Below are positions 6,447 to 13,212 of a DNA stretch of 14,514 bases, one piece after another (position 1 is the first letter of the stretch; every line of letters starts with the position of its first letter). A program made the position numbers and the translations under genes. The notes under the pieces are model-generated. The model was not told the DNA's origin and made no database searches. It saw only the letters and a list, made by a program, of their open reading frames with translations. Source of the DNA: an uncultured Oscillospiraceae bacterium (GTDB lineage: Bacteria > Bacillota > Clostridia > Oscillospirales > Oscillospiraceae); NCBI GenBank assembly GCA_910577805.1, contig CAJTOE010000049.1, positions 1 to 14,514 on the forward strand, written 5' to 3'.

Positions 6447-9118
6447 GAGAAAATGTAGACCTCGACCGGATAGTAGACTACCGGGTGGAGTACACCGCCG
6501 TCATTGAGAAATACCAAATAGCCGGGGACAACCTGGTGGGCCTGTGCCCCTTCCACCGGGACAAGCAGAACAGTTTTTCCGTGGACCTGAAAACCGGCCA
6601 GTGGCACTGCTTTTCTGAAGATGAGGGCGGCAACTTCATAACCTTCTGGGCAAAGTACCATGGATGCGACACCAAGCAGGCGTACAAAGAGATTCTGGGG
6701 AAGTACGGCGTGGCCCAAGAAAAACCCAAGCCGAAACAGGCGGGTGGCGGCGGCCCCAGCCTTGCCCCCTACAGCGTGGAACAATATGCCTTTGATAAGC
6801 GCCTCCCGGTAGACTTCCTGACAGAGACCTGCCGGGTGACCACGAAAAAGGAGCGGGCGGGGCTGACCTGCCTCCAAATGCCCTACTTCACCGAGGATGG
6901 CCAGCAGGCCGCCGTGCGCAAGAGGTATGGCAAGAAGGAGTTCCGCTGGCAGCGTGGCAGCGCCGGGAAGATATGCCTCTACGGCGAGTGGCGGCTCCCG
7001 GAGATCCGCAAGGTGGGCTGGGCCATTCTGGTGGAGGGTGAGAGCGACACCCAGAGCCTTTGGTACATGGGCCTCCCCGCCATCGGTGTGGCCGGGGCCT
7101 CCATGTTCAAATCCTACCAGGCGGCAACCATCCAAAGACTGAAACTTTACATCCACAAGGAGCCGGACGGCGGCGGCGAGACCTTCACCAGCAAGCTGTT
7201 CCGAGGTCTGAAGGAAGGCGGGTTCACTGGGGAGATCTACCTGTGGTCATGTGACCGCCTCGGCACCAAAGACCCCAGCGACCTCTTCATCAAGCACGGC
7301 AAGGAGGCGGCGGCCCAGCTGATCAGGGAGGCCCTCAAGGGGGCCGAGCGGATCGACCTGGAGGCGCAGCTCACCCCGGAGGCCATAGAAGGGGCGCCCA
7401 TCAACCTGCGCCAGCCGGAGGGCTGGATATACTCGGAAAAGGGCATCAGCGCCATTGACCAAAAGACATACACCCCGGTGGGAGTCTGCCGGACGCCCAT
7501 TATCCTCACCCAACGCCTCAAGAGCCTGGAGACCGGCGATGAGAAAATCGAGGTAGCATTCAAGCGGGACGGCCAGTGGCAGACCGCCATCTACCCCCGC
7601 TCCACCATCTTCTCCAGCCGCTCCATCACCACGCTGGCCGACCTGGGCTGCACCGTCACCAGCGAGAACGCCAAGCGGGTGGTCAGCTTCCTGGGGGCGC
7701 TGGAGGCCGAGAACATCGACCTGATCCCCAAGAATGACGCCACATCTACCTTCGGCTGGCAACCGGGAAAGCGGTTCCTGCCTGGCCACGATGACGGCCT
7801 GACCCTGGATATAGACCCATCCCAGCGCGGCATGGCGGCGGCCTACTGTAAAAACGGCACCATGGAGCGGTGGGTGGAGCACATGGCCCCTCACCGCGGC
7901 AGGATGAAGTTCCGCTTTATCCTGGCGGCCGGGTTCGCCGCGCCCCTGCTGCGGATCGTGAAACAGCGGATATTCTTCGTGTACAACTGGGGCGGCTCCA
8001 AAGGCGGAAAGACCGCCGCCCTCAAGGCCGCCCTCTCCGCCTGGGGAGACCCGGAGCGGCTCATGGTCAGCTTCAACGCCACCCAGGTCGGCCTGGAGCG
8101 GACGGCGGCCTTCTACTGCGACCTGCCCCTGGGCATCGATGAGCGCCAGCTGGCCGGGAACAACCAGGGGGCCTTGGAGAAGATCGTGTACATGATCGCT
8201 AGTGGCACTGGGAAGATCCGGGGCAGCAAGGGCGGGGGCCTCCAGACCATCCACCAATGGCGCACCGTGGCCCTGGCCACCGGCGAGGAGCCTCTCAGCA
8301 CGGAAACCACCCAGACGGGCGTCAGTACCCGTGTGCTGGAGATCTACGGCGGCCCCTTCGACAACGAGGCGGACGCTGCCCTCATGCACCAGCAATCGGC
8401 CACGGACTGCGGCTGGGCTGGCCCAGCCTTCATCGAGAAAATCCTGCAGATGGATGAGCGCCGGATCGTGGAATTGTACGAGGAAATGCAGAACTATGTC
8501 CGCACCGTCAGCGAGGGCAAGAACGGCTCCCACATCGCTGGCATCGCGGCCGTGGCCCTGGCGGACGCACTCATCGACACCTGGTTCTTCGGAGGGGAGT
8601 GGGCAGTGTCCTGGGCCTCCGCAAAGCAGATGGCCTCGGACATCTTGGTCAACCAGGTGGAGAGCAACGCCACCGACGTCAACGAGAATGCGGTGCAGTT
8701 CATTGTGGACTGGGTTCTGTCGAACAAGGCATACTTCGGTCCCAATACTGTGGGCACCTGCCTGGGCTTTACCAGCGAGACCGGGAACACCGCTTACATT
8801 TTCCCCTCCATGCTGAACCAAGCCCTGACGAAAGCTAGATACTCATACCGAAAGACCATGAAGTACATGGCCGATCAAGACCTGATTGGATGCACCATAC
8901 GCAAGGATACTCGGAAGAAGGACTACTCGGTTTCAAAGTGGTTCGGGAACAGGAGCGCCCGGTTCGTAGAATTTTACATTGGGAAATTATCCAAGGCTGA
9001 AGATCCGGTGGACGATGCAGAGGAACTGGCGGATGCCAGGGCTGCAGCTGCCGCGCCGGAGTGGGAGCAGCAGCAATTCCACCCCATTGATGGCGAAGGC
9101 GAGGAACTGCCATTTTAA
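6437..9118 (+). CDS. Primase-helicase: CHC2-like finger, Toprim-like, DUF927 ATPase
   Basis: This 893-residue replication protein starts at ATG 6437 with GGTGAT 6 bases upstream. Residues about 30-75 form a DnaG-type zinc finger, CPFH (37-40) then WHCFSEDEGGNFITF. The fourth ligand is Glu61 where Cys is usual. Residues about 196-300 are Toprim-like: ILVEGESD, a possible metal site at KEPDGGGE, and KDPSDLFIKHG. Residues about 350-750 match DUF927, the Cch-type helicase of phages and SCC elements. Walker A is GGSKGGKTAALKA near 521-528 and a Walker B-like LPLGIDE lies near 563-570. TGEEPLSTETTQTGVSTRVLEI holds a sensor/arginine-finger-like segment. It probably primes and unwinds at the element's origin. 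The C-terminus ends DGEGEELPF, like an SSB tip. The downstream 423 bp repeat region fits an origin served by this protein. Confidence 0.88.
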   Translation: MAVRENVDLDRIVDYRVEYTAVIEKYQIAGDNLVGLCPFHRDKQNSFSVDLKTGQWHCFSEDEGGNFITFWAKYHGCDTKQAYKEILGKYGVAQEKPKPKQAGGGGPSLAPYSVEQYAFDKRLPVDFLTETCRVTTKKERAGLTCLQMPYFTEDGQQAAVRKRYGKKEFRWQRGSAGKICLYGEWRLPEIRKVGWAILVEGESDTQSLWYMGLPAIGVAGASMFKSYQAATIQRLKLYIHKEPDGGGETFTSKLFRGLKEGGFTGEIYLWSCDRLGTKDPSDLFIKHGKEAAAQLIREALKGAERIDLEAQLTPEAIEGAPINLRQPEGWIYSEKGISAIDQKTYTPVGVCRTPIILTQRLKSLETGDEKIEVAFKRDGQWQTAIYPRSTIFSSRSITTLADLGCTVTSENAKRVVSFLGALEAENIDLIPKNDATSTFGWQPGKRFLPGHDDGLTLDIDPSQRGMAAAYCKNGTMERWVEHMAPHRGRMKFRFILAAGFAAPLLRIVKQRIFFVYNWGGSKGGKTAALKAALSAWGDPERLMVSFNATQVGLERTAAFYCDLPLGIDERQLAGNNQGALEKIVYMIASGTGKIRGSKGGGLQTIHQWRTVALATGEEPLSTETTQTGVSTRVLEIYGGPFDNEADAALMHQQSATDCGWAGPAFIEKILQMDERRIVELYEEMQNYVRTVSEGKNGSHIAGIAAVALADALIDTWFFGGEWAVSWASAKQMASDILVNQVESNATDVNENAVQFIVDWVLSNKAYFGPNTVGTCLGFTSETGNTAYIFPSMLNQALTKARYSYRKTMKYMADQDLIGCTIRKDTRKKDYSVSKWFGNRSARFVEFYIGKLSKAEDPVDDAEELADARAAAAAPEWEQQQFHPIDGEGEELPF

Positions 9119-9140
9119 AGCAAAAGCCTTACGCCTAATT

Positions 9141-9176
9141 TTAGGCGTGAGGTTAGGCGTGAGGTTAGGCGTGAGG
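9141..9176. repeat. Three perfect tandem copies of TTAGGCGTGAGG
   Basis: The 12-bp unit is repeated without change at 9141-9152, 9153-9164 and 9165-9176. An inverted copy with one mismatch, CCTTACGCCTAA, lies at 9127-9138, separated by only TT, so it can form a 12-bp hairpin with the first copy. A fourth direct copy is at 9330-9341, partly extended by CGTGAGG. Helical phasing of 12 bp is slightly over one turn, so bound proteins would spiral gradually round the DNA. Confidence 0.9.
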
Positions 9177-9329
9177 CCGAAAACCTTAGAGCCGCAAAGG
9201 GTACGGGCCTTTCATCACACCTATTACACCTAAATTCACCAATTACACTGCTTTATTGCAAATCGTTTGCATGTCACGATTTTTTGACTTAGAGACATAG
9301 CAAAAAGAAAACAAGGGATATCTTGAAAA

Positions 9330-9396
9330 TTAGGCGTGAGGCGTGAGGAACCAGGGAAATGCTTGGTGCCACAAAGGGTGCGGGCATCACGCCTAA
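9330..9396. other. Second repeat module with 10-bp closing inverted repeat
   Basis: TTAGGCGTGA (9330-9339) is the exact reverse complement of TCACGCCTAA (9387-9396), enclosing the 18-bp repeat at 9368-9385. The first module has the same order: TTAGGCGTGA at 9165-9174, the 18-bp repeat at 9191-9208 and TCACACCTA at 9215-9223, the last with one G-T pair. The two modules thus share architecture, not just words, as expected for a duplicated protein-DNA or hairpin unit. Confidence 0.6.
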
Positions 9397-9425
9397 ATAA
9401 AAAAATAGGCGTAAGGGGGCCGTTT

Positions 9426-9511
9426 CCCGCCGCACGGCGGGGCGACAACGGGGAGAGAAGGGTAAACCTACCACCCCGGCGAACGAGGCCCACAACGCGC
9501 CCCTGTGGGCC
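9426..9511. other. Two GC-rich hairpins upstream of the next gene
   Basis: CCCGCCG (9426-9432) pairs with CGGCGGG (9435-9441) around two bases. GGCCCACA (9487-9494) pairs with TGTGGGCC (9504-9511) around a 9-base loop. Neither is followed by a T-run, so they are not intrinsic terminators. They complete the non-coding stretch before the ribosome binding site of the gene at 9542 and may be mRNA-stabilising or part of the putative origin. Confidence 0.5.
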
Positions 9512-9541
9512 GCATAGGGGCAACCGAGAGGAGGCACCAAA

Positions 9542-10096
9542 ATGGAGACTGATACCCAGCGGTTGACTCGGTTCCATGCCGACTTCCAAAAGCTCAAGAA
9601 CAACCGGGAGAAGGTTCCGCTCCAGCAGCTCACTACCCGGTACGCCAGATCCTACAACACCCTGGTGGCGGAGGTCATGGATGGGGCGGTCTGGTTCTAC
9701 AGGAAGTGTGTCGAGCTTGAGGAGGACTTCCCCACCTACCCGGAGGACGCGGCCGGAAACGAGTGGCTGGCCAAGTGCCTCGCTGCCATCGGGGAGGGCG
9801 AAAGAAAACCCGGCGGCCTGGTTGACCAGTTCCGGGCCGCCCTGATTGACCAGCTGGACATGGATGCGTACCACGACCTCGTCAACGGGACCTATGAACC
9901 CCGCCTCCGGGTGTTCAACCGCTACTGGTCACGGCACTGCAGGCGTCTGGAGAGCGGGTGGATCTACAATCGGATTTTAAAGAAATTTTGGTGGCCCAAG
10001 ACTGAGGGTTACCCAGAGAGCGGGTGCTGGATCAACAGCGACTACTCCGGCCGCGATTATCGGTACCCGCCACAGCTGAAGGAGGAAACAATATGA
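9542..10096 (+). CDS. Hypothetical protein
   Basis: This 184-residue protein starts at ATG 9542 with GAGGAGG about 7 bases upstream. It has a charged N-terminal helical part (RLTRFHADFQKLKNNREK), a central part rich in aromatic and acidic residues, and a C-terminal segment unusually rich in Trp and Tyr (RYWSRHCRRLESGWIYNRILKKFWWPK). No zinc motif, membrane segment or known domain is recognised. It is the first gene after the repeat region and overlaps a 16-codon frame at its end by ATGA. Confidence 0.75.
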   Translation: METDTQRLTRFHADFQKLKNNREKVPLQQLTTRYARSYNTLVAEVMDGAVWFYRKCVELEEDFPTYPEDAAGNEWLAKCLAAIGEGERKPGGLVDQFRAALIDQLDMDAYHDLVNGTYEPRLRVFNRYWSRHCRRLESGWIYNRILKKFWWPKTEGYPESGCWINSDYSGRDYRYPPQLKEETI

Positions 10097-10143
10097 GTTA
10101 TTACGATGGGTTCACACCAACACACCTTTTCCCTCTGCATTGA
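10093..10143 (+). CDS. 16-codon frame that owns the ribosome binding site of the next gene
   Basis: ATG 10093 overlaps the previous stop (ATGA) and has AAGGAGG 9 bases upstream. It encodes MSYYDGFTPTHLFPLH and stops at TGA 10141-10143. The zinc-ribbon gene begins at ATG 10106 in another frame with that site 20 bases away. Either this is a genuine overlapping leader peptide, or the main gene originally began here and a one-base change shifted the frame. Confidence 0.35.
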   Translation: MSYYDGFTPTHLFPLH

Positions 10144-10645
10144 GAGGAGTGACCGTGTCCTCGTTGACACCACGGTCGAGGTAAAAGCTACCGCCGAGGA
10201 AATCGCCAAGGCCAAGAAGACCATTCAGCGCCTGATGAACGAGTACGCCCCGGTCGCCAAGGCTCCGGCCCCCGCGGATGACCCGGTGGAGCCGGAGATG
10301 GAGAGCCAAGCCCCCACCGGCTCGCCGGAGCAGAAGGGAGCGACTGATCCTCCCCCGGAGAAAAAGCCGGAAGGGGCGCGGGGACTGCTTCGCCTCCACT
10401 GCCCGGAGTGCGGGAACACCTTCGGGACATTCCTGCGGGAGTACCAGACCGAGATAGAGTGCAAATGCGGCCACCACATCGACCTCACGGGCCAGCTTGG
10501 CCGGTACCACGCCACCTGTCCGTACTGCCAGCATGAGAGCTGGGGCAAGACCAACAGCGAGGACCCGGAGATCGAGGTCCAGTGCAAGTGCCGTGAGATG
10601 GTCACCGTTCGCTGGAACCCGGACGCCAGAGAATACCAGAACTGA
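10106..10645 (+). CDS. Double zinc-ribbon protein
   Basis: This 179-residue protein has an N-terminal beta strand and helix (HTFSLCIERSDRVLVDTTVEV, then EEIAKAKKTIQRLMNEY). A Pro/Glu-rich linker follows at about residues 50-92. The C-terminal half holds two cysteine quartets: Cys99-Cys102 with Cys119-Cys121, and Cys138-Cys141 with Cys160-Cys162. Two zinc ribbons of this form usually bind nucleic acid or support protein contacts; no enzyme motif is visible. The start at 10106 is the first in this frame but is poorly placed for the upstream AAGGAGG (about 20 bases away), which serves ATG 10093 instead. The stop precedes the next gene by 14 bases. Confidence 0.75.
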   Translation: MGSHQHTFSLCIERSDRVLVDTTVEVKATAEEIAKAKKTIQRLMNEYAPVAKAPAPADDPVEPEMESQAPTGSPEQKGATDPPPEKKPEGARGLLRLHCPECGNTFGTFLREYQTEIECKCGHHIDLTGQLGRYHATCPYCQHESWGKTNSEDPEIEVQCKCREMVTVRWNPDAREYQN

Positions 10646-10659
10646 AGGAGGAAGCACCC

Positions 10660-11076
10660 ATGGAGATGGAATATGGCGGTAGCAAGGTGGACCTTCGCAC
10701 TTGCCCCTTCTGCGGCAGCGCCCCGCTAATCAACAGCTACCGGAACCGGATGCGGCTCTGGTACCGGATCAAGTGCAGCAACGAAAACGAGGATTGCCGC
10801 ATGGTACCGGAAACGGCGGCCCACCGGAAGCTGGTCGAAGCCGCCGCCGATTGGAACCAGCGAGGCACCAGGGACGCCGCCCTGGAGGAAATCTGGCAGC
10901 AGCTCACCGACATACCCATGGACCCGGAAACGGAGTGCCTGGAGGCCCCCTTCTACGGCTGGCCGGCTGGAACCCACCGAGAGGAAATCTGGCACTGGTT
11001 CGACGAACACCACAGCAAGGGGGTCGCCTACCTGCTGTATGGCGGCACCGATACAGCCGAAAAGGCGGAAAGGTAA
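10660..11076 (+). CDS. Lar-like zinc protein with extra C-terminal domain
   Basis: This 138-residue protein starts at ATG 10660 with AAGGAGGA 8 bases upstream. Residues 12-72 have the pattern of the Lar (restriction alleviation) family: TCPFCGS at 14-20 and KCSNENEDC (Cys39, Cys46), then AAADWNQRG, matching the Lar hallmark A-x-x-x-WN-x-R. The typical Lar protein is about 60-70 residues. Here about 60 further residues (PFYGWPAGTHREEIWHWFDEHHSKGVAYLLYG) form a separate domain seen on phage hypotheticals. Lar of Rac prophage modulates host type I restriction. Whether this one does is unknown, and many Lar-like fingers have no demonstrated function. Confidence 0.7.
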   Translation: MEMEYGGSKVDLRTCPFCGSAPLINSYRNRMRLWYRIKCSNENEDCRMVPETAAHRKLVEAAADWNQRGTRDAALEEIWQQLTDIPMDPETECLEAPFYGWPAGTHREEIWHWFDEHHSKGVAYLLYGGTDTAEKAER

Positions 11077-11080
11077 GCAC

Positions 11081-12148
11081 ATGGAAGAATTGGAGCGAAT
11101 GCTCGAGCTTTTCCCGGAGAAGGAATGCCCGAATATAAACAGCGCCTTCAGGAAGCTCCACGCAAACTTCATGTTCCGGTCGGAGCGGGCCATGGTTTCA
11201 ATTTCCGGCGGAGCGGACAGCGACATGATGCTGGACATGATAATGGCGCTGAACCCTGGAAAGAACTACCCCAAAAGTGAAATTCACTTCGTCTGGTTCG
11301 ATACCGGCATAGAGTACACAGCCACGAAGCAGCACTTAAAGCACCTGGAAGAAAAGTATGGGATCACCATAGAGCGCCGGAGAGCAAAGACGCCTGTGCC
11401 GATCGGGTGCAAAACGTGGGGCCTCCCCTTCCTATCGAAGCAGGTGAGCCAGTACATCAGCCGCCTTCAGGCCCACGGCTTCAAGTGGGAGAACGACCCC
11501 TTTGAAGCCCTATATCAGCGCTACCCAAACTGCAAAGCAGCCCTGCGCTGGTGGTGCAACGACTTCGGCCCAGGGAGCCGCCTGAACATAGAGCGGTGCC
11601 GGTTGCTCAAAGAGTTCATAATTGCGAACCCGCCAGAGGTACCGATTTCAGACAGGTGCCGCAAGGGGGCAAAGAAGGACGTCGCCCACGACTTCATGCG
11701 GGAGATAAACGCAACAATCAACCTGGTTGGTATAAGACAGGCGGAAGGCGGAGCAAGGGCGACGGCCTACAACAGCTGCTTCACGGAGCCGTCCAGCAAA
11801 AGCCAGGCCGCTCAGTTCCGGCCCCTGTTCTACATAACGGACCAAGACAAGGCTCTGTATTGCGAACGGCGGAGAGTTGCCCACTCGGACCTCTATGAAA
11901 AACACGGTTTCCGCCGGACCGGCTGCGCTTGCTGCCCATTTGGCGGACGTTTCGAGCAGGAACTTCAGGCAGCGGACCAGCTGGACCCAAACCTCGCAAG
12001 GGCCGTGAGGAATATCTTCGGCGCTTCATACGACTATACCAGGGCATACCGGCAGTTCAAAGCCCAGCACGACGCAGCAAAGAAGAAGGACACCAACCAA
12101 CTGAGTATTTTTAAGGAGGATAACGATGGACAGACAAGCACTGATTGA
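11081..12148 (+). CDS. PAPS-reductase family / DndC-like ATP pyrophosphatase
   Basis: This 355-residue protein starts at ATG 11081 (GGAAAGG 8 bases upstream) in preference to a frame-open ATG at 11039. The PP-loop SGGADS at residues 42-47 within AMVSISGGADSDMMLD binds and splits ATP. HFVWFDTGIEYTAT is the second strand typical of the fold. Cysteines at 151, 159 and 193, with Cys282, Cys284 and Cys285 (GCACCPFGG), could hold an iron-sulfur cluster. The related DndC takes part in DNA phosphorothioation, and other members activate sulfate or modify tRNA. No dndB, dndD or dndE is in the window, so a complete Dnd pathway is not shown. It overlaps the HD gene by 23 bases, implying joint expression. 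Confidence 0.8.
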   Translation: MEELERMLELFPEKECPNINSAFRKLHANFMFRSERAMVSISGGADSDMMLDMIMALNPGKNYPKSEIHFVWFDTGIEYTATKQHLKHLEEKYGITIERRRAKTPVPIGCKTWGLPFLSKQVSQYISRLQAHGFKWENDPFEALYQRYPNCKAALRWWCNDFGPGSRLNIERCRLLKEFIIANPPEVPISDRCRKGAKKDVAHDFMREINATINLVGIRQAEGGARATAYNSCFTEPSSKSQAAQFRPLFYITDQDKALYCERRRVAHSDLYEKHGFRRTGCACCPFGGRFEQELQAADQLDPNLARAVRNIFGASYDYTRAYRQFKAQHDAAKKKDTNQLSIFKEDNDGQTSTD

Positions 12149-12854
12149 CCGCTTCGAGCGGGAGCTGGGCAAGGTTCAGCGCCCCGGCATGGACAAGCTG
12201 TTGGAGTACATCCAGAAGAGCGACTTCTACAAGGCCCCCGCCAGCACCAAGTACCACCTCGCCGCCCCCGGCGGCCTCCTCCAGCACAGCCTCAACGTCC
12301 TGGATGCCCTGCGGGGGCTGCTCTCCTGGCGGAGCGACGGGATGTGGGAGTACCGGGCCGCAGGGAAGGTGGTGGACACCATCCCGGATGACAGCGTGAT
12401 CATGATGGCGCTGCTCCACGACATCTGCAAGACCCACTTCTACGGCACCAGCACCCGGAACCAGAAGAATGATGCCACCGGCAAGTGGGAGAAGGTTCCC
12501 TTCTACACGGTGAATGACATGATGCCCCTGGGCCACGGCCCCAAGAGTGCCATGATCATCAAGCAGTACACCACCCTCACCAGTCAGGAGCTTTATGCGA
12601 TCTGGCATCATATGGGGATGAACGGGAACTACGAGAACGACAATGCCGTAGGCAAGAGCATCGAGATGTACCCCGCAGTCCTCGCCCTTCAGACGGCGGA
12701 CATGATGGCCAGCCGGTTCATGGAGGGCGAAAAGGAAAACCTGGAACTGTTTGCTGACGTCCCCGCCCCGGCCTCCGCCAGCGAGTGGGCGGACAACCCG
12801 GCCACCGGGGAGCCGACTTTCGAGGAAGCTCCAGCGCTGAGTGAGGGAGCCTGA
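12126..12854 (+). CDS. HD-domain phosphohydrolase
   Basis: This 242-residue protein starts at ATG 12126, inside the preceding gene, with AAGGAGGA 6 bases upstream. HD metal ligands are His54 (GGLLQHSLNVLDAL), His98-Asp99 (ALLHDICK) and Asp192 (ALQTADMMAS). His137 (LGHGPKSAM) and His161-His162 (IWHHMG) lie between, as in HD phosphohydrolases that act on nucleotides. The length is close to the small metal-dependent HD proteins found on Firmicute phages. The substrate is unknown; nucleotide pool management or signal-nucleotide breakdown are possible. The last 35 residues are acidic and probably disordered. It ends the operon that began at 9542. Confidence 0.82.
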   Translation: MDRQALIDRFERELGKVQRPGMDKLLEYIQKSDFYKAPASTKYHLAAPGGLLQHSLNVLDALRGLLSWRSDGMWEYRAAGKVVDTIPDDSVIMMALLHDICKTHFYGTSTRNQKNDATGKWEKVPFYTVNDMMPLGHGPKSAMIIKQYTTLTSQELYAIWHHMGMNGNYENDNAVGKSIEMYPAVLALQTADMMASRFMEGEKENLELFADVPAPASASEWADNPATGEPTFEEAPALSEGA

Positions 12855-12889
12855 GCAATCGACATTTAAGCAACTCTCCAATTTGCACC

Positions 12890-12918
12890 TTGACAACGCC
12901 ATACGGCGAAAATATTTC
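12890..12918 (+). promoter_or_regulatory. Weak promoter candidate after HD gene
   Basis: TTGACA (12890-12895) is a perfect -35 box. Seventeen bases later TATTTC (12913-12918) matches only three of six -10 positions. It could be a second start for the regulator transcript. The stronger candidate lies about 50 bases downstream. Confidence 0.25.
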
Positions 12919-12941
12919 TTCCACAAGAGGTTAGAAAAGTC

Positions 12942-12970
12942 TCGACTTTTTGCCGACGCAATAATATACT
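12942..12970 (+). promoter_or_regulatory. sigma70-type promoter for the RHH regulator
   Basis: TCGACT (12942-12947, four of six matches) is followed by a 17-base spacer and TATACT (12965-12970, five of six). Transcription should begin about 12977, roughly 24 bases before the GTG start. AGGTGA at 12991-12996 is the ribosome binding site. Confidence 0.6.
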
Positions 12971-12976
12971 TATTGC
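12958..12976. promoter_or_regulatory. Inverted-repeat operator over the -10 box
   Basis: GCAATAA (12958-12964) and TTATTGC (12970-12976) are exact reverse complements with a 5-base centre. The repeat covers the -10 box of the candidate promoter. Ribbon-helix-helix dimers bind such short palindromes, so repression of its own promoter by the regulator encoded next is a natural reading (inference). Confidence 0.55.
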
Positions 12977-13000
12977 AGACGCGAAAAGTGAGGTGATTAC

Positions 13001-13168
13001 GTGTCGCCCAGAACAGGGAGGCCGCCGAAGGAAGAACCCAGAAGTTTAGGTATCCATATTCGTGTTACGCCGAGGGAAAAAGAAGCGATTATGGAGTACA
13101 GCAAGCAGTCAGGGAAAACCTGCCGTGAACTTCTATGGTTAGGAATTGAGGCGGACAAGAAAAAATAA
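13001..13168 (+). CDS. Ribbon-helix-helix regulator, 55 residues
   Basis: This short gene uses a GTG start with AGGTGA 4-5 bases upstream and encodes MSPRTGRPPKEEPRSLGIHIRV..., ending LWLGIEADKKK. A basic, Pro-rich N-terminal arm (GRPPKEEPRS) precedes a strand (GIHIRVTP) and two helices (REKEAIMEYSKQSG, CRELLWLGIEA). This is the order of Arc/CopG-type RHH proteins, which dimerise through the strand and insert it in the major groove. The length is typical of the smaller members. It is preceded by its own promoter and operator and probably regulates itself and the genes that follow. It could also act as an antitoxin-like protein, but no toxin is adjacent. Confidence 0.75.
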   Translation: MSPRTGRPPKEEPRSLGIHIRVTPREKEAIMEYSKQSGKTCRELLWLGIEADKKK

Positions 13169-13212
13169 GACAACCGGGGAGCCGTGGAAAGCAAATCCCG
13201 ATTGCCTTATGA

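Larger units (their letters stand above)
9127..9412. repeat. Iteron-like repeat region, candidate replication origin
   Basis: This lies in a 423-bp stretch (9119-9541) with no credible gene. The core TAGGYGT occurs nine times. Five are forward (9142, 9154, 9166, 9331, 9406) and four are inverted (ACRCCTA at 9131, 9217, 9226, 9389). Two long composite units repeat: GCCRCAAAGGGTRCGGGC followed by ATCACRCCTA at 9191-9223 and again at 9368-9395. Between them, about 9209-9330 is AT-rich with a TGCAAA-TCG-TTTGCA palindrome at 9257-9271. Iterons flanking an AT-rich unwinding element, directly after a primase-helicase gene, is the usual build of a phage or plasmid origin. Alternative roles are a regulator-binding array, a recombination site or a structured RNA. 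Confidence 0.6.

Noticed and set aside
4889..7156. Very long reverse-strand open frame of 755 codons
   Set aside because: It lies antisense to four well-supported genes with ribosome binding sites and known domains. High-GC codon bias produces long antisense frames, and its sequence has low-complexity Gly/Leu/His/Val content.
7247..8821. Reverse-strand open frame of 524 codons inside the primase-helicase
   Set aside because: It is antisense to the Walker A and B regions of a clear protein, with no credible start signal and biased composition.
9141..9176. CRISPR-like or telomere-like repeats
   Set aside because: The 12-bp units are tandem with no spacers, too short for CRISPR repeats, and only three copies are consecutive.
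8979..9233. 84-codon frame running into the tandem 12-mers (GVRL repeats)
   Set aside because: The repeats give a repeated peptide by translation of the 12-bp unit. The frame is a shadow of the primase-helicase end.
9426..9441. Terminator after the repeat region
   Set aside because: The hairpin has a two-base loop and no T-run follows.
9336..9566. 76-codon + frame in the repeat region
   Set aside because: It runs through the iteron-like repeats and two GC-rich hairpins, is Arg/Pro-rich, has no ribosome binding site and overlaps the start of the gene at 9542.
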